From: Mesorhizobium neociceri
GTDB taxonomy: Bacteria > Pseudomonadota > Alphaproteobacteria > Rhizobiales > Rhizobiaceae
NCBI RefSeq assembly: GCF_013520985.1
Contig: NZ_JACDTY010000021.1
Coordinates: forward strand, 1 to 64,000
Reading direction: 5' to 3'
DNA: 64,000 nucleotides
Program-made: the position numbers and the translations under genes
Notes under the pieces: model-generated
Told to the model about the DNA's origin: nothing
The model's input: only the letters and a program-made list of their open reading frames with translations
The model's database searches: none
Shown: piece after piece, positions 47,212 through 55,673 of the stretch
Position numbering within the stretch: position 1 is the stretch's first letter
How the letters are laid out: each line of letters opens with the position of its first letter

Positions 47212-49281
47212 GTGATCTGGGCGCGGCTGAAGAGCTACTTCGAAACCAGTTTGGCTGGCCTGACGCAGCCGACGCGCTCGGACTGGATTTTCGCTCTCCG
47301 CACCGTTTCGGCCGGTCTGATCGCGCTTCTCGTTGCCTACGCGCTGAAACTCGACCACCCACAATGGGCGATGATGACGGTCTTCATCGTCGCCCAACCG
47401 GTCGCCGGCATGGTGCTGGCGAAAGGTTTTTACCGGCTGCTCGGCACGCTGGCCGGCGGCCTTGCGGCGATCGCCATCACTTCCGTTTTCGGCACCAACC
47501 CCTGGCTGCTGGTCACGGCGTTGTCCGTCTGGATCGGGCTGTGCACGCTGGTTTCGTCGCTGCTGCGCAACCCGGAAGCGTATGGCGCCGCCCTTGCCGG
47601 CTATACCGCGATGATCATCGGGCTGCCGGCTTTCGGCCAGCCGCATGTGATCGTCGATCTCGCTGTCGCGCGCTGCGCCGAGATCGTGCTCGGCATCGTC
47701 TGCGCAGGGCTGACCAGCCGGTTGATCCTGCCCAAGCTGGCGGCCGACGCCATCATCTCCAGGCTGAAGCGCAGCATCCTCGACCTTGCCACCTATGCCG
47801 GCGGCGCTTTTTCAGGCGGCGACCCGGCGACGCTGGCCGGCCTGCATCGCAAGCTGATCGCCGATGCCCAGACGCTGGCCGAGATGCGCACCTATGCCCG
47901 GCTCGAAGCGCCGAGCTTCGCCACCCGCGCCCATCCGGTCCGCCGCACCATCGGCCAGCTCCTGTCAGCGCTGTCGGCGGCACGCGCGCTGCATTCGCAC
48001 GCCGCGCCGAAAAACGCCGCGCTCATTCCGGTGCGCTCCGAACTGCAGTCGCTGGTCAGCGAACTTGCGGCCACGCCCGAGGCGCTGGACGACACATCGT
48101 CCTGGGTAACGCGGCTCGACGCGATCGCCGGCAAGGCCCGGCAAATGCCCGACGCCTCGACCGATCAGGGCGACGACAGGGTCGGAACCATAACGCGCCT
48201 GACCATCGCCGCCGATTTCGCCGAAGCCTTCCAGCAGGTGTTGCGCGGTCTCGACGCCCTGCGCGCGCCCCCAACGGGGCCGGGTCGGGGCAACAGGCAG
48301 CCGCCTGCGCTGGTGGTGCACCGCGACTACCCCGGCGCTTCGCGCAATGCCATACGCGCCGCTGTTGCCACGCTGGCGGTCGCCGCCTTCTGGCTGACGA
48401 CGAAATGGTCCGACGCGGCAGGCACAGTTATTCTCGTTGCGGTCGTCTCCAGTCTTTTCGCCGCCCGGCCTGACCCGGTGCAGGTGTCCTGGGGCTTCTT
48501 CAAGGGAACGCTGCTGGCCTTGCCCTTTGCCTTCCTCGTCGGCCAGGTCGCCCTGCCTGCCCTGCCCGGCTTCGGCTGGTTCACGCTGTTTGTCGTGCCG
48601 ATACTGATACCGACGGCGCTGGGCATGGCCAATCCGCGCACCGTCGGCGTGGCGACGGCCTTTGCCATCAACTTCCTCGCCTTCCTCAGCCCGCACCAGG
48701 CGATGACCTATGCTCCAGGCCCATTCTTCGCCGGCTCGGCTTCGGTGCTGGTCGGCATCCTGCTGGCGATCGGCGTCTTCATCGTGGTGCTGCCAGCCGA
48801 CCCATGGCTCGCGGCCAACCGCATCGTGCGCGCCATGCGCGAGGACCTGGCGCGGCTGTGCCTGCATGATCGGGTGCCTCGGCGCTCAGCCTTCGAGAGC
48901 CTTGCCTATGACCGGATCAACCAGCTGATGCCACTTTTGCAAAACGCCGGCAGGAAAGGCGATGCCATCCTCAGCGGCGGCGTCGCCGCCGTGACCATCG
49001 GCCTCGAAATCCTGCGCCTGCGCGCCGCGCAGCAGAACCCGGGCATTCCGTCCGAAACCGCGCTTTCGATCACCAATTTCCTGCGCGGCCTGGCGCGTGA
49101 ACTGCTGTTTCGCGCACCAGGCGATCCGCAGACGGCGACCGTCGCCGTCGCCCGGCAATACGCAGCCAGCCTCAACGAACGCAGCGGCAGTGCCGACACG
49201 CTGCAGATCGCAGCCTCGCTGCGCATCATCGCCGCCGCGATCGAGGATTTCCCGGATTTTTTTACCAAGGACCGGAGCTAG
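47212..49281 (+). CDS. FUSC family (aromatic-acid-exporter-like) membrane protein
   Basis: The 689-residue protein has two blocks of about six hydrophobic helices, at residues 25-170 and 365-560, each followed by a helical cytoplasmic region. The FUSC pattern is in FALRTVSAGLIALLVAYALK and MMTVFIVAQPVAGMVLAKG and again in the second block (FWLTTKWSDAAGTVILV). Family members include AaeB-like exporters. The start is a GTG at 47212. It follows parE by 44 bases in the same direction but is functionally unrelated. Substrate unknown. Confidence 0.87.
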   Translation: MIWARLKSYFETSLAGLTQPTRSDWIFALRTVSAGLIALLVAYALKLDHPQWAMMTVFIVAQPVAGMVLAKGFYRLLGTLAGGLAAIAITSVFGTNPWLLVTALSVWIGLCTLVSSLLRNPEAYGAALAGYTAMIIGLPAFGQPHVIVDLAVARCAEIVLGIVCAGLTSRLILPKLAADAIISRLKRSILDLATYAGGAFSGGDPATLAGLHRKLIADAQTLAEMRTYARLEAPSFATRAHPVRRTIGQLLSALSAARALHSHAAPKNAALIPVRSELQSLVSELAATPEALDDTSSWVTRLDAIAGKARQMPDASTDQGDDRVGTITRLTIAADFAEAFQQVLRGLDALRAPPTGPGRGNRQPPALVVHRDYPGASRNAIRAAVATLAVAAFWLTTKWSDAAGTVILVAVVSSLFAARPDPVQVSWGFFKGTLLALPFAFLVGQVALPALPGFGWFTLFVVPILIPTALGMANPRTVGVATAFAINFLAFLSPHQAMTYAPGPFFAGSASVLVGILLAIGVFIVVLPADPWLAANRIVRAMREDLARLCLHDRVPRRSAFESLAYDRINQLMPLLQNAGRKGDAILSGGVAAVTIGLEILRLRAAQQNPGIPSETALSITNFLRGLARELLFRAPGDPQTATVAVARQYAASLNERSGSADTLQIAASLRIIAAAIEDFPDFFTKDRS

Positions 49282-49285
49282 GACC

Positions 49286-50407
49286 TCAGGCCGCGGCTAT
49301 CGCCAGGGCATGCCCACGCGCGTTTTCGCGTAGCGCGTCGAGATGGATGGACTTGACCAGCCCGGCGAGATCGCCCTCGGTGGCCTGGCCGCCCAATTCC
49401 TTCAGCATCAGCCAGCTGACTTCCTGCACGCCGGCGACGCGCTTGCCGTTGGCGACCTCGCGCCAGATCTTGAGTGCGCGCAGGATGATGCCATGGGTGG
49501 GAGCGGCAAGGCCGGCGCCGCGAAACAGCGCCTGCAGCGCAACGTCTTGTCCGCCGGCAAGCAGCGCCCGCACCCGTTGTTCCGACTGCTGGCTGAGCGC
49601 GACCAGGGTCGAGCCGAAGAAGTCGACCTTGCCATGGGCAATGGTGCGGATGATGAAGCTTGCGGTCAGGTCGCCGCGCAGGCGAAGATGCTCGATGAGC
49701 GCGCCATGTTCCTCCGTGCGCGTGCCTTCGACCAGCCGCACCGAAGCCTTGACGCAGGCATCGCGCGTGACGCGCTCGGCTCTGGCCGCCCCCATCAGCG
49801 CCATCACCAGCGGTGAACCCTTCAGCGTTTCGCCGAGCTTCACCAGCAGCATGTGCCGGCAGTCGGCGGGCAACCTGATATCGGTGACCATAGCCTCGCG
49901 CACATGAGCGATATGGCCGTGCCGTTCAGCCATGCGGCGAAAGCTGAGCGACGCGATATCGGCGCCGTCATTGGCGAGCAGCGCGGCGCACGCTTCCGGT
50001 TCGCCGATCTCGGCAATGGCCGCGGCAACCGCCATCGAAACGATCGGCCGGTCGGCGATCAGTTTTTGCGTCGCCTTGTGACCGGCGGCAACGCGGTCGA
50101 TCAGGTCGGCATCGGTGAGCAGCGGCGAGCGCGCCAGCACCAGGGCAGCCACTTCCGGCTGGTCGGAGGCGAGCGCGCTGATGATCTGCAGCGGGGCGTG
50201 GTGGCTCATCGACAGCGCCTCGGCCAGCGCCAGCCGCACCTTCGACGAGGCGTCGTCGAGCAGCAGCGTCAGCGCCGCCTCGGCGGCGCAGCGGTCCTCG
50301 AAAGGCAGGTCGGAATTGATGTAGGCGCGAGCCAGGGCGCTCGCCGCCGCGGCGCGCTCCGAAACCCTCGCCGTGTAGATCCATTTGAGAAAATGCGAGA
50401 CAACCAT
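49286..50407 (-). CDS. DUF2336 domain-containing protein
   Basis: The 373-residue protein is built of HEAT-like helical repeats and matches the DUF2336 family of alphaproteobacteria, with the N-terminal motif ALTLLLDDASSKVRLALAEAL and repeated blocks like SDQPEVAALVLARSPLLTDADLI. DUF2336 proteins have been linked to stress and cell-cycle regulators but have no established activity. No catalytic site is visible. It converges with the FUSC gene, five bases apart. The ATG at 50407 is the first of the frame; I see no strong ribosome-binding site. Confidence 0.87.
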   Translation of the reverse strand: MVVSHFLKWIYTARVSERAAAASALARAYINSDLPFEDRCAAEAALTLLLDDASSKVRLALAEALSMSHHAPLQIISALASDQPEVAALVLARSPLLTDADLIDRVAAGHKATQKLIADRPIVSMAVAAAIAEIGEPEACAALLANDGADIASLSFRRMAERHGHIAHVREAMVTDIRLPADCRHMLLVKLGETLKGSPLVMALMGAARAERVTRDACVKASVRLVEGTRTEEHGALIEHLRLRGDLTASFIIRTIAHGKVDFFGSTLVALSQQSEQRVRALLAGGQDVALQALFRGAGLAAPTHGIILRALKIWREVANGKRVAGVQEVSWLMLKELGGQATEGDLAGLVKSIHLDALRENARGHALAIAAA

Positions 50408-50558
50408 ACTGCCTGCTTACGCCCCTTGCCGAAAAGCTTCCGGCCCCAGGAATGACCCTAGGCAGAAAAGGTTTACGAACGGTTCACCATGTTTATTAAC
50501 TGGCTTGCGGGTGGCATGGGCAGCGCCTATCAACCGTCAATCAGATGAGGAGGAAACA

Positions 50559-51011
50559 ATGGCCGGGCTTTATCTTGAAGAGTTCGTCGTCGGCCATGTC
50601 TTCCGGCACACGCTGCGCAAGACCGTCACCGAGAGCGACAACATGCTGTTTTCGGTGATGACGCTGAACCCGCAGCCGCTGCATATCGACTTCGACTTCG
50701 CCGCCAAGAGCGAATGGGGCAGACCGCTGGTCAATTCATTGTTCACGCTCGGCCTGATGATCGGCATTTCGGTCAATGACATCACCGTCGGCACCACGGT
50801 TGCCAATCTCGGCATGAAGGAGACGGTATTTCCGCACCCGGTCTTCCATGGCGACACCATCCGTGTCGAGACGACGGTGCTGTCGGCCAGGGCATCGAAA
50901 TCGAAGCCGGACCGTGGCATCGTCGAGTTCGAGCATCGCGCCTACAATCAGAACGACGCACTCGTCGCCAAATGCACGCGCCAGGCGATGATGATGAAAA
51001 AGGCGGTCTGA
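50559..51011 (+). CDS. MaoC-family dehydratase/hydratase
   Basis: The 150-residue protein has a hot-dog fold. The MaoC active-site pattern is in SVMTLNPQPLHIDFDFAAKSEWGRP (catalytic Asp/His segment), with VFHGDTIRVETTVLSARASK further on. It should hydrate or dehydrate an acyl-CoA, perhaps mesaconyl-CoA or a related C4-C5 ester. Its stop overlaps the start of the lyase gene by one base, so they form a two-gene unit. A strong GAGGAGGAAA site precedes the ATG at 50559. Confidence 0.87.
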   Translation: MAGLYLEEFVVGHVFRHTLRKTVTESDNMLFSVMTLNPQPLHIDFDFAAKSEWGRPLVNSLFTLGLMIGISVNDITVGTTVANLGMKETVFPHPVFHGDTIRVETTVLSARASKSKPDRGIVEFEHRAYNQNDALVAKCTRQAMMMKKAV

Positions 51012-51892
51012 TGCGCTCTCTGTTGTTTGTGCCCGGTGATTCCGAAAAGAAGCTGGAGAAAGGCTTTGGCGCCGGCGCCGACGTGGTCATCGTCGACCTT
51101 GAAGATTCCGTGGCGCCGCAAAACAAGGCGGCGGCGCGCGAGATCGCGGCACGCTTCATTGCCGCCAACAGGCAGCAGACAAGCTCCGCCATCTATATCA
51201 GGGTCAACGATCTCTCGACCGGATTGACCGACGATGATCTGGCCGCCCTGGTCCCGGTCAAACCCGACGGCATCATGCTACCGAAGTCGAACAGTGGCCA
51301 GGATGTGCAGCAGCTCTCGGCAAAGCTCCGCGTGCATGAAGCCGAAAACGGATTGCCGGACAGCGCCATAAAAGTCCTGCCGATCATCACCGAGACCGCT
51401 GCCGGCGTGCTCGCGGCCACGACCTATGCCGGGGCAAGCGCCCGACTTGCCGGCCTAACCTGGGGCGCTGAGGATCTGTCGGCGGCGATCGGCGCCCGCG
51501 CGGCGCGCGACGAGAACGGCCGCTACACCGATGTCTTCCGCTTCGCCCGCACCATGACCATCCTTGCCGCCGGTGCAGCCGAAGTCGCGGCGATCGACAC
51601 GGTCTTCCCCGCCTTTCGCGACATGGCCGCCTTCGAGGTAGAATGCATCGAGGCTGAGCGCGACGGCTTCACCGGCAAGATGGCGATCCATCCGGCGCAA
51701 GTGCCGGTCATCAACGCCGCCTTCACGCCATCAGCCGAGGCGGTGCGACGTTCGCAGGCTATCGTCTCTGCCTTCGAGGCGGCCGGAAATCCTGGCGTGG
51801 TTGGCATTGACGGCAAGATGTACGACCGGCCGCATTTGCGACTGGCCGAACGGCTTCTGGCTCGCGCCAAGGCGGCCGGGGTTCCTGCTTAG
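51011..51892 (+). CDS. CitE-like CoA ester lyase (HpcH/HpaI family)
   Basis: The 293-residue protein is a TIM-barrel lyase: MRSLLFVPGDSEKKLEKGF (N-terminus), DVVIVDLEDSVAPQNKAAAR (metal-binding acids), and LTWGAEDLSAAIGARAARDE, with GFTGKMAIHPAQVPVINAAF at the C-terminus, all hallmarks of CitE/malyl-CoA lyase relatives. It could cleave malyl-CoA, beta-methylmalyl-CoA or citramalyl-CoA, or act as malyl-CoA thioesterase. Coupled to a MaoC hydratase it suggests a short route for mesaconyl-type CoA esters, such as in the ethylmalonyl-CoA pathway or itaconate breakdown. Confidence 0.88.
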   Translation: MRSLLFVPGDSEKKLEKGFGAGADVVIVDLEDSVAPQNKAAAREIAARFIAANRQQTSSAIYIRVNDLSTGLTDDDLAALVPVKPDGIMLPKSNSGQDVQQLSAKLRVHEAENGLPDSAIKVLPIITETAAGVLAATTYAGASARLAGLTWGAEDLSAAIGARAARDENGRYTDVFRFARTMTILAAGAAEVAAIDTVFPAFRDMAAFEVECIEAERDGFTGKMAIHPAQVPVINAAFTPSAEAVRRSQAIVSAFEAAGNPGVVGIDGKMYDRPHLRLAERLLARAKAAGVPA

Positions 51893-51901
51893 TCTGAACA
51901 T

Positions 51902-52486
51902 TCAGCCGTTCCACGGCCCGGTGTAATCGGCATAGAGCTTTGCCGGATCGGGCCGCGGCCGTTCCGGCGCCGGCCCCTGGTAGGAGCCGATATGGATGAA
52001 GCCGACGACGCGTTCCTGCGGCGCCAGCCCCAGCAGCGCCCTGCCCTCGGCCACGTCGGAATACCAGTTGCTGATCATATTGGTGCCATAACCCAGCGCA
52101 TTGGCTGCGATCATCAGGTTCATCGCCGCCATGCCGCCGGACAGGAACATTTCCCATTGCGGGATTTTTGGATTTTCCTTCGGGCTGGAGACCACGCCGA
52201 TCACCAGCGGCGCACGCGAAAACCGCGCCAGTTCCTGGTTGCGGCGGTTTTCCGGCAGCGGCCCTTCGCGCTGTTCGGCAAGGGCGGCGAGCTTCCTGCC
52301 GATCTCCACGCGCGCCTCGCCGCGATAGAGGATGAAACGCCAGGGCTCCAGCCGTCCATGATCTGGCACGCGGCTTGCGGCGGCGATCATGGTGGCAATA
52401 TCGGCATCGCTGGGCGCCGGTTCCTTCAATTCAGGAATCGGTGCGGAGTTTCGGGTCAGCAGGAAGTCGATGATCGGCGACGCCAT
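51902..52486 (-). CDS. YdjA-like nitroreductase
   Basis: The 194-residue FMN protein resembles YdjA, the small nitroreductases with a truncated active site. FLLTRNSAPIPELKEPAPS opens the protein, ASRVPDHGRLEPWRFIL carries the FMN-phosphate residues, and GGMAAMNLMIAANALGYGTNMIS is the dimer helix. It probably uses NAD(P)H to reduce nitro or quinone compounds. It converges with the lyase gene, ten bases apart. The ATG at 52486 (MASPIIDFLL) is the natural start; an in-frame extension adds 24 residues. Confidence 0.88.
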   Translation of the reverse strand: MASPIIDFLLTRNSAPIPELKEPAPSDADIATMIAAASRVPDHGRLEPWRFILYRGEARVEIGRKLAALAEQREGPLPENRRNQELARFSRAPLVIGVVSSPKENPKIPQWEMFLSGGMAAMNLMIAANALGYGTNMISNWYSDVAEGRALLGLAPQERVVGFIHIGSYQGPAPERPRPDPAKLYADYTGPWNG

Positions 52487-52652
52487 GGGGGCCTGGTCTC
52501 CTAAAGCACTCGATTTTGAGCTGAAGCGCGCCATTGCGGATCGGGGCGGCTCGGGCATTGGCGCGGACGCGCCAGACGAAAGAGCCTGTTGCCAAGGCGG
52601 ATCGGACTCTTAAGCCTTGAAATTGCCACCGCCTTGGGCTTCAACGCAAGGC

Positions 52653-53618
52653 ATGTTTGAGGGGACATTGCGCCTTTTCCTGATTTGGCTCGCCGCCGCG
52701 CTGTTGATGGTGCCGGCCTCCATGGCCATGGCGCAGAACGCCGACGGCATCGCCAATCTGAAACTCCCCGATATTTCGAGCTACGCATCGCCCAAAAGCG
52801 GGACGTCGTTGGCGCTCAGCGGCGGTGGCGCCATCACGCTGTCGGCGCAGTTGACCGACAAGGGTGCCGACATCACGCGCGGCATCGTCTGGCGCGTGTT
52901 CAAGCCCGAGGCCACCAGCGACGGCAAGCTGCCGATGGTGGCGTCCGCGCACGGCGGCACCGCGGTGTTCCAGCTTGAACCCGGCAGCTATCTGGTCCAC
53001 GCCTCCTACGGACGCGCCGGCGCCACCAAGCGCATCACCGTCGGCAAGGACGCCAAGCGCGAAAGCCTGGTGCTCGATGCCGGCGGCCTCAAACTCGACG
53101 CGGTGCTGTCGGGCGGCGTGCGCATTCCGCCGAAAAAACTGCGCTTTTCCATCTATGAAGGCACCGCCGAGGCCAATGGCGACCGCGCCTTGATCATCCC
53201 CGATGTCGAGCCGAACAGCGTCGTGCGGCTCAACGCCGGCGTCTACCATGTCGTCTCCACCTATGGCGCGGTGAATGCCGTCATCCGTTCCGACATCCGC
53301 GTCGAGGCCGGCAAGCTGACCGAAGCCACGGTCGAGCATCGTGCGGCCGAGATGACCATGAAGCTGGTGCGCGAGACCGGCGGCGAAGCGATCGCCGATA
53401 CATCCTGGTCGCTGCTCAACGAATCCGGCGACCCGATCAAGGAAGCCGTCGGCGCCTTCGCCTCGATGGTGCTGGCCGAAGGCCAGTACACCATCATCGC
53501 CAAGAACCGCGACCGCATCTACCAGAAGGATTTCACCGTCGTCGCCGGCCAGAACCAGGAGATCGAGGTCCTGGCCACCGAGGCCTCGGCGATCGATCCC
53601 GAGGAAGGCGCCGACTGA
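52653..53618 (+). CDS. Exported protein with three beta-rich repeats
   Basis: The 321-residue protein has a signal peptide (LFLIWLAAALLMVPASMAMAQ, cleavage near residue 29) and then three successive ~85-residue modules, each ending in a similar strand pair: LEPGSYLVHASYGRAGATKR, LNAGVYHVVSTYGAVNAVIR and LAEGQYTIIAKNRDRIYQK. I do not recognise the family; the modules look like Ig-like or carboxypeptidase-regulatory-type beta sandwiches. The acidic tail ends DPEEGAD. It should act in the periplasm. The ATG at 52653 is chosen as it starts the signal peptide. It is divergent from the nitroreductase gene. Confidence 0.75.
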   Translation: MFEGTLRLFLIWLAAALLMVPASMAMAQNADGIANLKLPDISSYASPKSGTSLALSGGGAITLSAQLTDKGADITRGIVWRVFKPEATSDGKLPMVASAHGGTAVFQLEPGSYLVHASYGRAGATKRITVGKDAKRESLVLDAGGLKLDAVLSGGVRIPPKKLRFSIYEGTAEANGDRALIIPDVEPNSVVRLNAGVYHVVSTYGAVNAVIRSDIRVEAGKLTEATVEHRAAEMTMKLVRETGGEAIADTSWSLLNESGDPIKEAVGAFASMVLAEGQYTIIAKNRDRIYQKDFTVVAGQNQEIEVLATEASAIDPEEGAD

Positions 53619-53651
53619 TCGGCGCGCCAGCTTGACCTCAGTTTTGGCCGT

Positions 53652-54482
53652 TCAGTTGAAGTGGTAGTTCAGGCCAATGCGTACGGTCTGTTCGTGATAT
53701 TTGGCGGACACTTTGAAATCGACCGGTGTTATGGTGGCGGCATCGAAAGTCTGCTTGCCAAGATCGACATACAAGTATTCGGCCTTCACGCTCCAGTTCG
53801 GGGCTAGCATCGTCTCCACGCCTGTTCCCAGCGTCCATCCCACCCGAGTTTCCGACGCTGAGTCGTCGCCGCAGATCGTTGCGTCGGGAAAACAGCCCTG
53901 GGTTAGGTTGTCGACGTGAAAACCGAGTCTCGTCTTGCCGTATGCCAGGCCGCCGGTGGCATAGACCAACCATTGTGGATTGACGAGATAGCCCGCGCGA
54001 GCGCGCACGGTGCCATACCAATCCACTTTCTTGCTGACGCTGGTGCTTGTGCTGTCGAAAAAGGGAGGATCAATGATAACAGCCGTTTCCGAACCTTTTA
54101 TGCCAGATGCTTGCAGGTCCGCCTCAACGCCGACGACCCAGTTGGAAGGCAGCTGCCAGTTGTATCCGAGCTGGCCACCGCCAACGATGCCTCGTGCTGA
54201 GGGCGACAACGACGTTGGAAACGAACCGGATTCTACGAGAGCGTCTATAATTCCCTGAATATCTTCGATCGGAAAACCTGGCGGCGCACGTTCAGGCGCA
54301 GGTTTCAGCGCCAATGTCGGGTCGCCTGAATCCCAGCCATAGCCGATATTGGCGCCGACATAGACGCCGCTCCAGGACGGAGTTGCGGAAGACGGATCGG
54401 CCGCGTTGGCCGGCCCCATCGCAATGGCGCTGGCTGTACCGAGAACCAGACCGGTCAATACAATAGAATTCGAAATATTCAT
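53652..54482 (-). CDS. Omp25/Omp31-type outer-membrane beta-barrel protein
   Basis: The 276-residue protein has a signal peptide (VLGTASAIAMGPANA) and the eight-stranded OmpA-like barrel of Brucella/rhizobial Omp25 relatives: SWSGVYVGANIGYGWDSGD at the N-terminus, GGQLGYNWQLPSNWVVGVEAD midway, and the closing strand KYHEQTVRIGLNYHFN with terminal aromatic-Asn. Two cysteines (GCFPDATICGDD) in one loop could form a disulfide. It probably stabilises or permeabilises the outer membrane. Base composition is visibly less GC-rich than its neighbours. It stands alone. Confidence 0.88.
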   Translation of the reverse strand: MNISNSIVLTGLVLGTASAIAMGPANAADPSSATPSWSGVYVGANIGYGWDSGDPTLALKPAPERAPPGFPIEDIQGIIDALVESGSFPTSLSPSARGIVGGGQLGYNWQLPSNWVVGVEADLQASGIKGSETAVIIDPPFFDSTSTSVSKKVDWYGTVRARAGYLVNPQWLVYATGGLAYGKTRLGFHVDNLTQGCFPDATICGDDSASETRVGWTLGTGVETMLAPNWSVKAEYLYVDLGKQTFDAATITPVDFKVSAKYHEQTVRIGLNYHFN

Positions 54483-54649
54483 GGCATAGCTCCCATCCTA
54501 TACTTGTATTAGCAAATTGAGGGGGCTGTGACTGTGGCTGCTTAGCCACAATCACGCCATATTTATCGAGGGTTACGCGCCTCGCAAGCCAATCTCGATT
54601 TTCTGAAAATGAGCCGCGAACGTCTGGCTTCTGAAGCGGCGGCGCTTCG

Positions 54650-55588
54650 TCAGGCGGCCTTGCGCAGCCGGCGCGGCAGGAAGTGGACGCGGCCGCGCGG
54701 TGCGTCAGGCGCCAGATCGAAAACGCCGCGACGGAGGCGGTCGAGCAAGGTCTTGCGGTCGCGCAACGGCTCCAGCTCGTCCCAGCGCAGCACGTTGCCG
54801 ACGCGCACGTCGATCGCTTTGCCGGACAGTCGCGCGAATTCGCGGATGAGCATCGAAAGGCGCAGCGTCAGCGACGCCTTGCCGACGAATTTCGCCACCC
54901 TTCCCTCACGCTCGGCCATGTTCATGGGACCGCTGACCAGATGGAACAGCCGCCCGTTCTGCCCGGAAAAATGCATCGGCACCACCGACGCCTTGGCATC
55001 CTGCACGAGGCGAGCCGGAAACATCTTCCACGGCAGATCGCGCGCCCGGCCAAAGCCTTTCGGTGCGGTGGCGACGCCGCCGGCCGGAAACACGACGATG
55101 GTGACGCCCTCTTTCAACAGCCGCACCGCCTCGTGGCGCACCGCCATGTTGTTCTTCACCGCGTCCTTGGTCTCGGAAAAGTCGATCGGCAGCGAGTACG
55201 GTTCCATCTCGCGGATCTTGAGCAGATCCTTGTGGATCATGACGCGGAACGGACGCTCGAGCTGCTCGACCAGCGACAGCACGGCAATGCCGTCGCCGAT
55301 GCCGAATGGATGGTTGGCGACGATCACCAGCGGTGTGTCAGGCAGCTTCGCCGGCGGCCATTGATCGGCGCTGCGCACCGTGACGTCGATCAGCTCCAGC
55401 ATACGGCTGAACACGCGCTCGCCGGTTGGCGCCACCTGGCGGCGCCAGAAATCGTAGAGCGCCGCGAAGCGGTCGCGCCCCGACAGGCCTTCGATGGAAT
55501 GGATGACCCAGCGCGTCAGCGCCGGCTGGCTCGCATTGGCGTAGGAGAGCTCGGGAAACGGTCTTTCCCGCATTTTCAGCTTGAGCAT
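54650..55588 (-). CDS. Lysophospholipid acyltransferase (PlsC-like)
   Basis: The 312-residue protein carries the acyltransferase motif I in VIVANHPFGIGDGIAVL (His-x4-Asp variant) and motif III-like FPAGGVATAPKGFGRARDL. The N-terminal ~80 residues are an extension before the catalytic domain, and the last ~40 residues are basic (RRGVFDLAPDAPRGRVHFLP). Related rhizobial proteins make ornithine lipids (OlsA) or phosphatidic acid; I cannot choose between them. No olsB-like gene is adjacent. It lies 85 bases after thrS in the same direction, separated by a terminator hairpin. Confidence 0.83.
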   Translation of the reverse strand: MLKLKMRERPFPELSYANASQPALTRWVIHSIEGLSGRDRFAALYDFWRRQVAPTGERVFSRMLELIDVTVRSADQWPPAKLPDTPLVIVANHPFGIGDGIAVLSLVEQLERPFRVMIHKDLLKIREMEPYSLPIDFSETKDAVKNNMAVRHEAVRLLKEGVTIVVFPAGGVATAPKGFGRARDLPWKMFPARLVQDAKASVVPMHFSGQNGRLFHLVSGPMNMAEREGRVAKFVGKASLTLRLSMLIREFARLSGKAIDVRVGNVLRWDELEPLRDRKTLLDRLRRGVFDLAPDAPRGRVHFLPRRLRKAA

Positions 55589-55625
55589 GGGGGCTCGTTA
55601 CAAGGTTGGCGTGACAGGCATGTGA

Positions 55626-55655
55626 AAATGGCGGTGGATCGCTCCACCGCCATTT
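55626..55655 (-). terminator. Perfect hairpin after thrS
   Basis: A 13-base perfect stem AAATGGCGGTGGA / TCCACCGCCATTT with a 4-base loop (TCGC). It is 18 bases beyond the thrS stop and flanked on the minus strand by a short T-run, so it fits an intrinsic terminator for thrS that isolates the acyltransferase gene. Confidence 0.75.
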
Positions 55656-55673
55656 CTACAAAACATTGATTGC

